Positions 1 to 11,250 of a stretch of 64,000 bases of DNA are shown here, one piece after another; positions within the stretch are counted from its first letter, which is position 1; each line of letters begins with the position of its first letter. The notes under the pieces are model-generated. The model worked only from the letters and a program-made list of their open reading frames with translations. It had not been told where the DNA came from and did no database searches. The DNA comes from Promerops cafer (Eukaryota; Chordata; Aves; Passeriformes; Nectariniidae), in NCBI GenBank assembly GCA_013398275.1, contig VZSE01002590.1, positions 1,056,845 to 1,120,844 of the forward strand. The letters are read 5' to 3'. The translations under genes and the position numbers were made by a program.

Positions 1-1333
1 ATGAATACAAAAACAATATTCAAAATGAACAAGAAACTCTGGAAAAACATAAAGTCGTGGTTTTCTACCAAAGCATGAAAAACATTTTGAGGTATTTGCT
101 AAACGCTACTGCTGAATATAATATTCTGTGGCTTATAATGGGGAGTAAAGATTAGGTAAATCACTCTCTTGCCTGACAAGGAAAACATCTATTTTAGAAT
201 GCCTCAAAAATTTGGTTGGTGTGTCATTATGATGACATATTCATTTTCCCCTAGGCCTTCATATTAAAAGGCAATTTTATAGATGGCATCATAAATTTTA
301 AGGACTGTATACAGCATTGACATTTGCCTGAATGTTCTTAATAATAATATGAAAGCAATACATGCGAGAAAAAATAGGAAAAAAAAATCCAAGAACAGAG
401 CAGATGTATTTGCTCTATGTACTACTGTAACATCAGCAGATTTCAGTATTTATGAAACTTTTACAGTATCTGTCACTTCTAGAAATATCAACAGTGCAAA
501 CTGATTAAGTACTTGAGAATCACTTTGTTAAAAGAGAGATGTGCATGCAAACCCAGTTTAAATTCCTTTAAAAAGACCCCTGGATGAAGGTTTGAGGTCG
601 GGTATATACAAATATTAACACACCAAAAAAAAAGGGAAAAGGGGGTGAAAACAAGGATTTTTGTGTCATAAAGGTACGTATTTTCAGAAATAAGGTGCAC
701 ATTTTCCTCCATGAATTTTTAAAAGAATCTTCCATACTTAGAGCCTAGATGAGCAGAAGTCTCAGTTACTGGAAAAGTGGTATGTTCACAAATTTTCCTT
801 TTAAATTGCTGTCCTGTAGAGTCGGATCTAAACAGGAAGAATGAATACCTGATGTGTGACCAGTCTCAATATGACTGATTTGTATTTTAAAAGTAATATG
901 AGATTTTGGATCTTTCCTAATTTCAAGGCACAGTTTGACTATCTTAAACAGCAGGATCATCGGGGTCACTTTCCTCTGGCCAGAATAGAAGCATTCAAAA
1001 TTGTGTGCCATTTCTAACAAATCAGTGATTAAATTAAGTCCTTAATATTTCTTAGCTTAGCTTATAGATACGAACCTAGAAGGAGATGCTAAATCTTCAA
1101 GCTGCTTCATTCAAAATACCTGAGGCCTTTTAGCATTTTAACTAGGAATATTTAACATGGAATAACTGAATTTATTGCTATACTAAAGTTGCGTTTTAAA
1201 GTTATATAAAAGGGAGAACAAAGAAAGTGATGGATGAGGTCACTTGCAAAAAAATCTCTCTCTAACCAGAGTTTGGAGAAAAAATTCTTGAATTTGTATA
1301 TGGGCTGGTTATAAAAATAAAGGATCAAGTTTG

Positions 1334-1365
1334 AAAAGTTAAATACTGGAAAAGTTAAATACTGG
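1334..1365. repeat. 16-bp unit, two tandem copies
   Basis: The unit AAAAGTTAAATACTGG occurs twice back to back without mismatch. It is a recent short tandem duplication in intronic DNA. Confidence 0.9.
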
Positions 1366-2144
1366 ATCATGGCATTACTTGGAACAATTTCTGTGGGAGA
1401 ATAAAACATAGTATTCTTGTTTGCATGATGAGTATTTTTGGTAAGAGCATTTAAAATCCCACTGTCAGTGAACAGAAGAGGACTGATTGCCTTTGCTTCA
1501 GTTTCAGTAACACCTCCTATACCTGATACAAAGAATTGCTTATTATATACTCAATATAATTTAGTTCATATATATGTATATAAATTAGTGCAATTTCTCT
1601 TTTTATGCAGGTTCATAAAGGGTAGAGTCAGATCTATGGTAATGCATAAATGCACATCCCAGGCAACCACCTTTCTTTGACAGAAAATGACTGTAAACAT
1701 GCCTTCATCCTCACAGAACTGGAATATTTTCATTTCTCAATAATTTAGCTACAGTGAGCTTCTCTTACCATAGTATTTTAGTTAAGCTGACATAAAACGT
1801 TGAGGACTTGCTCATTTTCAGAAACTACAGGTCTGATGTACTGGTAAAGGTTTTTATCTTTTTAAAACAAACAAATTCAGCTACTAGTTGATTTGAATTG
1901 ACAGGCCACAGAAGGGCATGTGCAAGGAGGGCTCATTTAGTGTTTTCTATTTTCTAATTTCAGCTTTGATAAATAGGAAGTCCAACACAAAACTGACCAT
2001 ATTAAAAAAAACAAAGGCGGAAAATACTTCTTTAGATATTCCTTCCTTGTACTTAGGTACCAAACAAAACATTTTTGCAATTCTACATTTTCAGCAATTG
2101 GTGGCAACAGTAATAAAACTCTGCCTGTTTTTCTGTCTAGGTCT

Positions 2145-2328
2145 AATCTAACACACCCAGAGAGGGCATGGCCTCTCCCCTTGGGAAGCACTTAAGATCT
2201 GACTGGACACAGCTCTGGGTAATCAGCTCTAGCTCAGATTCTTTCAAGATTTAGCCCACTAGGATTGGACTGAATGATCTTAAGAGATAGTTCCAGCCCC
2301 TACAATTCATGTATTTTACTGTTCTGCA
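2145..2328 (+). mobile_element. CR1 LINE 3' tail, truncated
   Basis: The segment follows the typical end of avian CR1: a GGACACAGCTCTGGGTAA-type block, then GGATTGGACTGAATGATCTT, then a diverged TTCCAGCCCC and ATTC-type octamer tail. It is plus-strand oriented, 5'-truncated and diverged by eye, so fairly old. It carries no coding capacity. Confidence 0.85.
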
Positions 2329-3939
2329 CAAAATGAGGCAAAAAAAGATTCAGGAAAATTGTAATTTCAGCTTTTCTAAGCAGCCTTGCATTAAACAAAA
2401 ATGAACTATTCTCCTTCAAATTCTAAATTTTCAGTGACTGTGAGACTAAAGACTTTGCCTGAGCATGATTTAATCCTTCATTCTTCTGACTCAGTGTCCA
2501 GAGCTTTTTACTAATCCTGCTATGGACTTTTCCAACGAGGCCTGAAATCCAGGTTCTGCTTGTTCAATGAATAAATCTTAAAAGGACTTGACAATTTTCA
2601 TCAGACATTTTCTTCAGCATTCTTTAATATTTTTTTCCCTAAGAAGATTATGTCAGTTCTGTTGCCTTTAATTAAACATACCAAGGGGGTAATTTTCATG
2701 TTTTCTGTGAACAGTGATGGCCTTTTTCAACAAGAGGGGCTTTTAAGGTCCTATATTGTACTGCAGCTTTGGAACTAAAATGCCTCTACAGGGAAGTGCA
2801 TTTTTGAGGGTTCACGTACTTAGTCAACACTCTCAAAATCTCAAGACAGAGCAATTTTTTCAGTTTTTAGACCCAAATTTGCTCCATGATGACTCTTGTT
2901 TGCTTGTTTCCATCCCCATATCTTGTTCAGAGCTTTCTAGGTGGGCAGTACCTTTAATATTTTTTTAAACAAAATCATACTGATGAAACCATCATCTCTT
3001 GCCAAAAAATGGAAACAAGCACGTACATAGCATGTAGAAATCCTATGCTGCACTTATCCAGATGCCTATATGTTTGCTAGTTGAAAGTCAACATCCAGCT
3101 CATCACACAAGCTCAAAGAATACAAGACTGGAATGCTGAATTCTACCAAGATTTAGCAGAAATACACTGGCCTTCACATGAGCATCGTAAAACACAGTTC
3201 CATCTTAACTTGCCTCAATTTTAATAGCCAAATCACTATCTAAATCTGTATATTCTATATTAGCTTCATCTTTGTCACCCAGAGGAATACTAATATTCCA
3301 GGAATCTCACTAAATTTCAAGACTGGGATCTGGGGTCATTTTCCTATTTTTAATTCTTGTTAAGAAGAAGAAAAAACTTCCACCATCTTTTACTCTTCAC
3401 TTTGTAACTGGGGCAGTTTGAAGATGCTCAGCATTTCAATGTAATCTTGATATAGAAGACATGGTCACAGAAAACACTCAGCTAAAGAAATTTTGAACAG
3501 AAATGTGTTCAAATCTAAAGAAAGCCCTGCCTGCAGTACTACATTCACTTCCCTCCTGCAACTAAACTGAACTCTGAATAAACAGCAATAAATATGATGC
3601 TGCTACACTTATAGTAAAGATTTATCTACACACCTTCTATAGAAATTTGCATTCATTTAAGTTAAAAAAAGAAATCACAATCTCAATTGCAAGAAGCAGG
3701 AGAGGTTTTAGAAAAAAATTACATGGTGTTTTTGCCAAGAAGCAAAGACATTCTGACAGGGAATTGGTATTATAGGTGCAGATGGTGAAACAGCAGCAAC
3801 CCTCAATTCCCCTGTAGTAACAGTTTGCAGACTAACTGATTTCAGGAATTTTTCCTATTTCATACAGTTGAATCTTAACTATTTGCAATAAGCCTTAGAC
3901 TTTTTTATGAAATTTGTTATAAATGATGGGTTTCTAAAC

Positions 3940-4050
3940 AAAAAACACAAAACCCCAACAACAACAAACAAACAAACAAATCCCACTACAAATGAACAAC
4001 AATAACAAAAAAACCCAACAACCCCAAAATAAAAAAAAAACCAAACCCAG
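3940..4050. repeat. A/C-rich low-complexity tract
   Basis: A run of CAA, CAAA and AACCCC-like units with CAAACAAACAAA in the middle and a 10-base A run near the end. On the opposite strand it is T/G-rich. It may be the decayed tail of a retroelement. Confidence 0.7.
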
Positions 4051-6434
4051 TCTATGGATTTTGCAGTAAGAGTTGGTTTTGTTCCTTTATTCCCCTCTCA
4101 TGGGCAGGAATAACTCAGGTTTCCATTTTATAATGATCTTGTTTCTTTCTGCCAGATTTAAACTCTTGTAGTGATCTGTAATAAACAACATTCTGGCACA
4201 GCTTAATTTTCAGTCAAATCCCTCTAGGGAACAGAGTGATTTAACATGAAATGTGTATCCCGTCCTGCTGCTTACTGTAATCTACTCAGACAAAATGGGG
4301 ATAAGGAATACTTACTTCACACAAATTAAAATGAGATGTTTTGGCCAAATTTGAACTCCAATGGAGGTATTTGAAAACATTACCCATAATCTTACTTTAG
4401 TCTCCCAAGTCTGGCTAATAAAAACTTCAAACTTCTCCCATTTATCACTGCTCCAGTTTCTGCCTCCAAATCCATTTTACTTAACATAGGATATTGTCAG
4501 CCTTATAATAGAACCTAAAAATTGAACTAGATGCTGGGTGCTTTCTTGAAAGTTTTCTGAGGGAAAGTAGGACTGACAAGTCACATTCATGATCTTAAGG
4601 AGAACAAGAACACTGCATATACTTATTTGTCTCCGAGAGGCTGCAGCTGGGTGAGTGATACTTTCATAGAAAAAAGTTTGTACAGACCCCAAGTGGCTTC
4701 CCCCCAAAGAGAAAATCACCTGAAAACATGCAACCATACAAGAGGGAGAGGATAAATTATTCAAAAGAAAATCTTAAAAATGCTTCATATTGTAAACAAA
4801 ATATCTAGCACACAGTCTTTAAAGTTTACAGAACTAGAAATAAAAAAACACTTATGTGCTTCAGAGTGTAGGTACACTGCTCTTATCTTTCATGGCATTA
4901 TGCTTTTATAGACACCATGGAAATCTTCTACATGCTTTGGCATTAAAAAGCTTTTAAGACCCTGTGTTTATTTTAGATAGAAAGTATGGGACCCAAGCAA
5001 TTTCAGATTTTCAGTAATAAACAGAATGATTGGGGGAATGGAAGCAACACCTGCTTTTCTCTTCTACAATTACTAAAAAACAAACAACCCCAAAGCTTGT
5101 TGACGGTGTATTAGAAGTAATTACGTGTGGCACCTTCTCAAAGTCAAAACCACATTGCAAATAATAGAGAGAAAAGAATAAATATCAGGATGTCTATTGA
5201 CCCTACACATTGTAGAGATGATGGAAAACTTCATGATGAAACTTTTTCTGTCCCTAAACAACAGAACATTCTAGAAATACCATGTCAACCTTCTTCCTTC
5301 TACAGTGAAAACTCTCAATTAGATCTTCAGAACTTTGCAGGTATCTGCACTGGCATTAGTTAGTGAATGCTGTTTTATGCTTTAACAGGAGTATGAAGTC
5401 AAAATTAAGATTTCATGAAATGTTATAGAGGAGTTCAATAATTTCTGAAGAATGAGTCCTGTGGACTGGAGTCAGAAAGCTGCTTTCCTATTGACCTTCT
5501 CAAATTTTTTCTTATCAGTGGAAATATTCTGTGTTTGAGGAAACATATTTGAGATTTCCTATTTTTCTCGCACATTCTTGTTCTCTCAGTATTGTATTCC
5601 CTGCATTTTTAATAGTATTTTAAATACAAGAAAAAAACAAGGTGGTTCTTGCTTTTGTGGTAGGTATCTAATTTTTCCTGAGATAAGAAAGCTTGGTTTC
5701 TGACAAAATAAATTTTTTGATTTAGATTTATCAAAATTCTTTCCTTCTTCAAGGTCAGTAACCATTTGGAACTAGAGAAAAACTGGTCAGATAAGCATCT
5801 GAAGTTGAGTGAGAAATGTCCAACAATTTCAAAATTACTTACTCTCATTTTTAAATCAGTGTGTTTTATCTCTATTCTGTAGGTGCCACACTTCACCTTT
5901 TAGTCTTTAGGTACTGTTATAGTCTTGGCTGACAGACAGTAGAGCTTTGTTATTCAATTTCTCTGCTCTGAACAAATCACATCTCTGATAATCTAGACAA
6001 AATCACCACATTGTATCCTGTTATAAAACAATCCTGTTAAAGCACAGAATTTTCAAACTTGAAGCCTGGGTGGAACACATCAGATAGTCCTTTCTTATAT
6101 TTCTTTTTCCATATCATAATATACTCTCATTTATGATGATATAGAATTGTGTTTACCAAAAATGCTTTACAGATAATGGTTATTTCCATAAAGTCAAATT
6201 CAATAGCACACAGGGAGGTTTGAGAGTCAATTATTAAAGGATCAAGTTCTTGGGGAGAGGAAGCATTAAATGCTCTCCACACTTAGTCACCCAATTATAT
6301 CTTATAGGTGCAACTGCATCCTTCTCTTTCTCTCTTCTTAAAAGATTTGATATCTACACCTGCTAACCCAAAAGTAAGGAACTCATAAACTGGTTTTAAA
6401 AATTAACAAAATGAATAAACTACAACAATTGTAC

Positions 6435-6515
6435 CTGCAACCACTGGAGATTTCCTGTCATCCAGAAGCTGAATAGCAGTACTGGCTGTCACCACATTGC
6501 TCTTGTTGGCAGTTT
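6435..6515 (-). CDS. CACNA2D3: CACNA2D3 exon O
   Basis: 81 bases, phase 1 to 1. It reads E-T-A, NKSNVVTASTAIQLLDD, then RKSPVVA, ending in one base of the next codon. The acceptor is CACCCCACAG and the donor is GTACAATTG. NKS is a sequon. The three residues at the junction, ETA, differ from the GPV of mammals; all other positions are close. This is the last CACNA2D3 exon I can find in the window; the following exon (a VGIQMKLEFF-type segment) was looked for below 6435 and not seen. Confidence 0.96.
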
Positions 6516-7078
6516 CTGTGGGGTGTATTAAAGGGGGAAAAAGAATTGAAAAATCTGTTGCAAAATGAGGAAATTTAGGGGTTTCCCCCCCCGGTTTTAG
6601 ATCTGTGGATATATCCACAGTCTGTGTGGATATAGTGTTCAGAAAATAAAACAGGGAACATCACATATGCACAGAACATACTGGCACTGCCATTTTGAAT
6701 TCCCCAGCATGCCAAAACCAAGCTTCAAACACTGAAATGAGTCATCAGATTTTGCCTCCCCTGCTAAAAGGGGTGAAGGTGACAGCTGCAGGGGTTCTCA
6801 ATAACGTGGAGCTTTACTCTGTTGGACCCGTGCTGCTTAAAATACTTGTTAAAATGCAGTTCTACCTGTGCAAATATTAAATGAAAACTGCCACACCACA
6901 CCTTGGGGTTTCACTTGCAGCCCCATGGAAGACACACCTGGTCAGAGGACCAGTGAAGCAGCTGCAAATTTCAGATCAATATTTGGGATTTGCTCCAAAG
7001 CCTGCTCTCACTGACACACTTGGGATCCTTTCAGCATCATGCACGGTTCAGAATTTAAGGAATGACAAAATTACAGAC
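6516..7078 (-). other. CACNA2D3: CACNA2D3 intron between exons N and O
   Basis: 563 bases of intron. It contains an 18-base perfect palindrome at 6603-6620. No repeat family was recognised. Confidence 0.85.
6603..6620. repeat. 18-bp perfect palindrome
   Basis: CTGTGGATATATCCACAG equals its own reverse complement, and a further GTGTGGATAT half-copy follows. It lies 88 bases from exon O in the intron. It could form a short hairpin but no function is implied. Confidence 0.85.
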
Positions 7079-7200
7079 CTGTGCTGAATGGGATTGAGTA
7101 GACAAAGCTCCCAGGTATTTGCTCAGCAGCTCTTCTGTACCAGAGTGGAAAATGGTCAGCATTAAAAATATTCTCCTTATCTTCAGCTGTCAGGAAATCT
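7079..7200 (-). CDS. CACNA2D3: CACNA2D3 exon N
   Basis: 122 bases, the longest exon here, phase 2 to 1. It completes Gln and reads DFLTAEDKE, NIFNADHFPLWYRRAAEQ and IPGSFVYSIPFST, ending in one base of the next codon. The aromatic and basic cluster PLWYRRA is a hallmark of the family. The acceptor ends TTTCTCAAG (weak, AAG rather than CAG) and the donor is GTCTGTAATT, also not strong. Confidence 0.97.
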
Positions 7201-8346
7201 CTTGAGAAAAAAGAACGAAAGAAAACAATTGTTGTTTGTTGCATGGCACACAATAGTTTCTAGCTTTGAAAGACAAAAAAAATTGCAATCTTTTACAAAA
7301 GAAAATAGTTTGGCACAATTTTTCTAATAACACTTGTTCAACAAAAGAGTTAAATTTAGTTACTAATAATTATTTGTGACACACAATAACTTTTGTTGTG
7401 AAAGATGTTTAAAGCACTAAAAATACAGTACCTCTAAATACCACTAAAATTGTTTTCACTGATTTGTACCAATAAAAATGCTTAGTCTAAAAAGCCTTTT
7501 TCTTGCAGCACAATAAAAGAACTGTGAGCTGCATAAGGTGCAAAAGGCACTGGAGTTTTGCTAGTCTGTTGCCACTGGCATTAACTCTTAGGTCATGAAA
7601 AAAAAGCAATTTTACAGCCTATGTTCAAAATACTGTGTAGGGGGTGGTAGTTGACAACTAAATACTTTATTCCTCAATAATTTCAGGGAATGTTGACAGA
7701 AGAAAATTTATGCCAAGAACAAGTATAATGTCCACTCTATTGTTCTGGTTTTCTGTCTGACAGTAACAAAGTGTAGTGCTGCTGCTGTCACCTACTTGTA
7801 CAACAATATCTGTCCTCAGATAAGCCCACAGAACTTTATATTCAATCAACTTAGTTTATCATAAATATCAAACACAGATTTTCTCTACATGCATAATACC
7901 TCCACTGGATTACATGTTCTCCAAGGAAAATGGGAAACTCTTGTATGATGAGGTCTCCTGATTGTTCTTTCACCCAGTCTAATTCTGTCATTTGGCTTTA
8001 GTTCAATATCAAAAATGTTTTCCACAACAATGATGCAAAATCCCTGAAAAACTCTAGAGGTATTTTTTTTCAGGTGTTGTAGTAAAAGGTGTAGCATGTT
8101 TGTAATTTGCTCTGAAGAAGAGAGATGGGAGGCTGGGGGTGTGTGCAGGGAAAGCTAATTTACAGGCTACAGGTGTAAAATAGTTCATTGTTCTAAATGT
8201 TCCAGTCAAAGAAATAATTTAAGGGATCCTAGGATATCTTTCTAACTTGTTCTGTGTGACGAAACAGTAGATAGGCTTCATAAAAATGAACTAAATTTTT
8301 TTTCTGTCTTTTCTTATCTGGCTGCCAGCCCCAGCTTGTTACTTAC
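7201..8346 (-). other. CACNA2D3: CACNA2D3 intron between exons M and N
   Basis: 1146 bases of AT-rich intron. Nothing recognisable apart from splice sites. Confidence 0.85.
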
Positions 8347-8442
8347 TGGTTGGTCAGCTGCTCTGGGCCCACAAAGAGGTTGATACGAGAGAGTCCCGTC
8401 CGTGTCCCAAGGAAGGCAACTTCCACCCCCTTGTCAGAGTTC
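8347..8442 (-). CDS. CACNA2D3: CACNA2D3 exon M
   Basis: 96 bases, phase 2 to 2. It completes Glu and reads NSDK, GVEVAFLGTRTGLSRINLF and VGPEQLTN, with a split Gln codon. The GTRTGLSR motif is conserved across alpha2delta subunits. The acceptor ends ACTGTTTCAG and the donor is GTAAGTAACA. The known mammalian sequence has VGAEQL; here the Ala is Pro. Confidence 0.97.
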
Positions 8443-10024
8443 CTGAAACAGTGCAGAGCACAAGCAAAGACAAGGCTTCAGACAGTAAACAGACAAAGCT
8501 GCATCGCTGCCACAGAAAGCACAAGTGCACGCATTTTTGAGAAAGATTATTGCAAGCATAGCTCCCTTATTTATTGATTTATTTTTAAATGCTGTCTTTT
8601 AAGTTATAGTCATCTGGGTTTTGAATTGTAAGCAATGTAGAAATGCTATTTAAAAGCCAAACACAATAAATTTTGTGGGATTTGTAGGAGGGGATTATAT
8701 GGATAGAATAATAGAATAAAAAGGTGTGGCATAGTTATATACAAACTATTTAATAACCACTGACGCACAGTGATTCTGAGATGGGCAGGAATTCCAGATC
8801 TTGCTCCCAGTCCATTCAACATTTCTGCGCTATATTTATGCTTCAAGTCATAGATGTGACTATTGCTCAGGTAAGCAAACAGATTTTAAAACAAGCATCT
8901 GAGAGTCAAACTTAGCTGCCATCGGGACAGGCTTTAGCCTCTAGAACTTGGGAAAAAAAACGTGGCAGGCAGCTCAGACTGAACTCCTCTGCTGCACTGT
9001 TATCAATACCAAGCTATTTTAAAACTAATTCTTGTATGGCTGCAAGAACTTCAGTCCCATTACCACAAAACCAGGGACCAGAGCCATTTTATTGTTTCAT
9101 TAACGAGACAGAATGAAGCAAAGTCAGAATCTGAAAGGGCTTCAAAAGCCTCCCACTGGCATCATTCCACAGCTGTCCTCATGTTTTGGATCTGCTATTT
9201 CATTGTGTAGGATGACACCTTACACCTCTTGATGGCCACAGAATATTAGCATGCAACAATTTCTTATCTTTATCTTCTCAGAGAAGGCTGGATAACTCTT
9301 TGGTGAACCAGATCTTATCATCTTGCTTTTATTCATTCAGTAGGAGCAACATGCTTCACAGCAATGTATTTTTTCATTCAACTTTTAGAAAATGGTTGAA
9401 ATTTAGGAAAATCTAATCAGGATAATCTCCAGAATTGCATTTCAACCACTGTATTTCATGCAAACTGCTAAGCTTAATTCCTGTTTAATATGGATAAAAA
9501 CTTGTTACTTAATATCTTAGTACATCATAGCATAAATGAATAAAGTAGAAGATATAAACTCTGAAAAGGACTGGCTAATCTCCTGACTCTCCCTAACAGG
9601 AACCTAGATCCCAAGTAGTTCCGGAAAATAAACAAATCAAGGATTAAAGAAATTATTTGCCAGTGCAAGTTTTTCTATATATAATTTATTCTGAGACAAA
9701 GTACCAATTGCATCAATAATTTTGGTAAATTAAATTTCTCAAGTACGCTCTGTTAAAAACACACAGAACTACAAGTTGCAATTAGGGTACAATTTCACCA
9801 GTTTTATTGTGGAAATTGGGTAACCTTTCAGCTACTCATCATGACATACTCTGCAAGATAAACACTTCAGATTGAACTCAAATTTGGTGGTATTTAGGAT
9901 CAAATAGTTAGTATAATATTTTCATGCATATCAGGATTTTTTAGACATTCCACCAGTTCATTAACATAACTAATAAAAACACAGCCATGACTGGTGAATA
10001 ATGATGGACACAAAGATAACTTAC
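8443..10024 (-). other. CACNA2D3: CACNA2D3 intron between exons L and M
   Basis: 1582 bases of AT-rich intron without a repeat or exon I can name. Confidence 0.85.
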
Positions 10025-10118
10025 TCTGATTTATTCAATGCTAGACTGGTCCAATAAGCTTCAATTGGTGCACTCACAACCGCATCAAACAAAACTTCCT
10101 GGATCAGTTCTTTATCAC
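10025..10118 (-). CDS. CACNA2D3: CACNA2D3 exon L
   Basis: 94 bases, phase 1 to 2. It completes Cys and reads DKELIQEVLFDAVVSAP then IEAYWTSLALNKS with a split Glu codon. The acceptor ends ACTGTGGTAG and the donor is GTAAGTTATC. NKS is a sequon. Together with exon K this lies in the region classed as the VGCC alpha2 domain. Confidence 0.96.
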
Positions 10119-10956
10119 CTACCACAGTACAATAAAATCAGTAAATGTATGTTCATATAAAGACCTTTTTTAGATGACTATACAATAGGGTTTTCTTATA
10201 TTTTACTTTATCTGTGATATACTTTCAAACTTTTTGCACTACAAAGCATTTACTACATAATATTACACTGTATTTTACCACAATGCAGTTTTTCACGTAT
10301 AATTTCATTGCATTAGCAACAATTTTAGGTCAAAACTCAACTATACTCCACTTCATGTAACTCATTCATGTATATATTGTCTAATTCTCATGTCTGCATG
10401 TGCTGTAAGGTTACAACAAGTAGGTTAGTAACAGGCACAAAAGCTCTGCATTTCTGCAAACATACAGAATATGCACCTATCTGAATTTTTTATTCGGCTT
10501 TTCAGTTCAGAAATGCTAATTACATATGCATCCTCTCTAAAATACTCATGAAATATCAGGTATATTCTTTAGAGGCATGATCCAAGGATTGATTCCCATC
10601 AGTCCTGTATAATTTATAAAACCAAATGGAGTGACAATTTTGCATAGTACAGCTTCACCCTCTGAACAGAAAATTGAATGTTTGGTACAGGCACATAGTT
10701 TACTGTAAAAGTCGAAAATTTGTATCATTAATACTACTACTAAAAATACATAATTAATTCTAATAAATAATAATATCTTTACTGATACCCCAGGAAAAGC
10801 TCAACACCATATGAAACTGCAAAGCAACATCAGCTAAGCAATCCTATCTCAAATCATCACTGGTTGAACTAAGTAGCTTTGCATTTTGTAGAAGGGTAAG
10901 TAGGACAGTTTTTGGCTGGGATGAAGCCTGCAAATCCATGTTTACAAAGTACTTGC
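10119..10956 (-). other. CACNA2D3: CACNA2D3 GC-AG intron between exons K and L
   Basis: 838 bases, starting GCAAGTACT and ending GGTAG on the reverse strand. The GC donor is required by the frame: only it yields Cys-Asp-Lys-Glu across the junction. GC-AG introns are a known minor class spliced by the major spliceosome. Confidence 0.93.
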
Positions 10957-11054
10957 ATTGGAGCAGGGGCTCCTTTCCTGTGAGGTAGCGTTTGATTGCT
11001 TCTAACTGAGTCATCTGCCGGTGCTCAGGGTGTAAGTCAGTGTTGCAGTAGGAC
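10957..11054 (-). CDS. CACNA2D3: CACNA2D3 exon K (ends at a GC donor)
   Basis: 98 bases, phase 2 to 1. It completes Trp and reads S, YCNTDLHPEHRQMTQLEAI, then KRYLTGKEPLLQ, with one base of the next Cys codon. Mammals read HRHLSQ where this reads HRQMTQ. The exon ends CAAT followed by GCAAGTACT, a near-ideal GC-AG donor. The nearby GT alternative, two codons on, would create a stop on joining exon L, whereas the GC site gives TGT (Cys) and the known QCDKEL sequence. Confidence 0.95.
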
Positions 11055-11204
11055 CTGTGAACACGTTGTCAAAACAGTAAAAAGTTATATGTACAAGCAC
11101 AATCTTCCTTTGTCTTTGTACAGAAAGAATTGGGCTCTGCAAACACACAATATGAAACCGAGGAGGGTAACAGACACTAATTTCATGCTTTATTTAAGGC
11201 TTAC

Positions 11205-11250
11205 CATTCGTCCGCTAAAGATACATCAGGGTGCTCTAAATCATGTAAAC
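11205..11250 (-). CDS. CACNA2D3: CACNA2D3 exon J
   Basis: A 46-base exon, phase 1 to 2. It completes Gly, reads LHDLEHPDVSLADE and starts the Trp codon that exon K finishes. The acceptor ends CTGTTACAG and the donor is GTAAGCCTTA. The intron to exon K is just 150 bases. Confidence 0.95.

Larger units (their letters stand above)
1..6434 (-). other. CACNA2D3: CACNA2D3 intron after exon O (partial)
   Basis: AT-rich intronic DNA with no exon I can recognise. It holds a CR1 tail (about 2145-2328), an A/C-rich low-complexity tract (3940-4050) and a 16-base tandem pair (1334-1365). Scattered open frames under 100 codons have no recognisable content. Confidence 0.8.

Noticed and set aside
1..6434. 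Search for the next CACNA2D3 exon (VGIQMKLEFF-type)
   Set aside because: No matching reverse-strand segment with splice sites was found; it probably lies below position 1.
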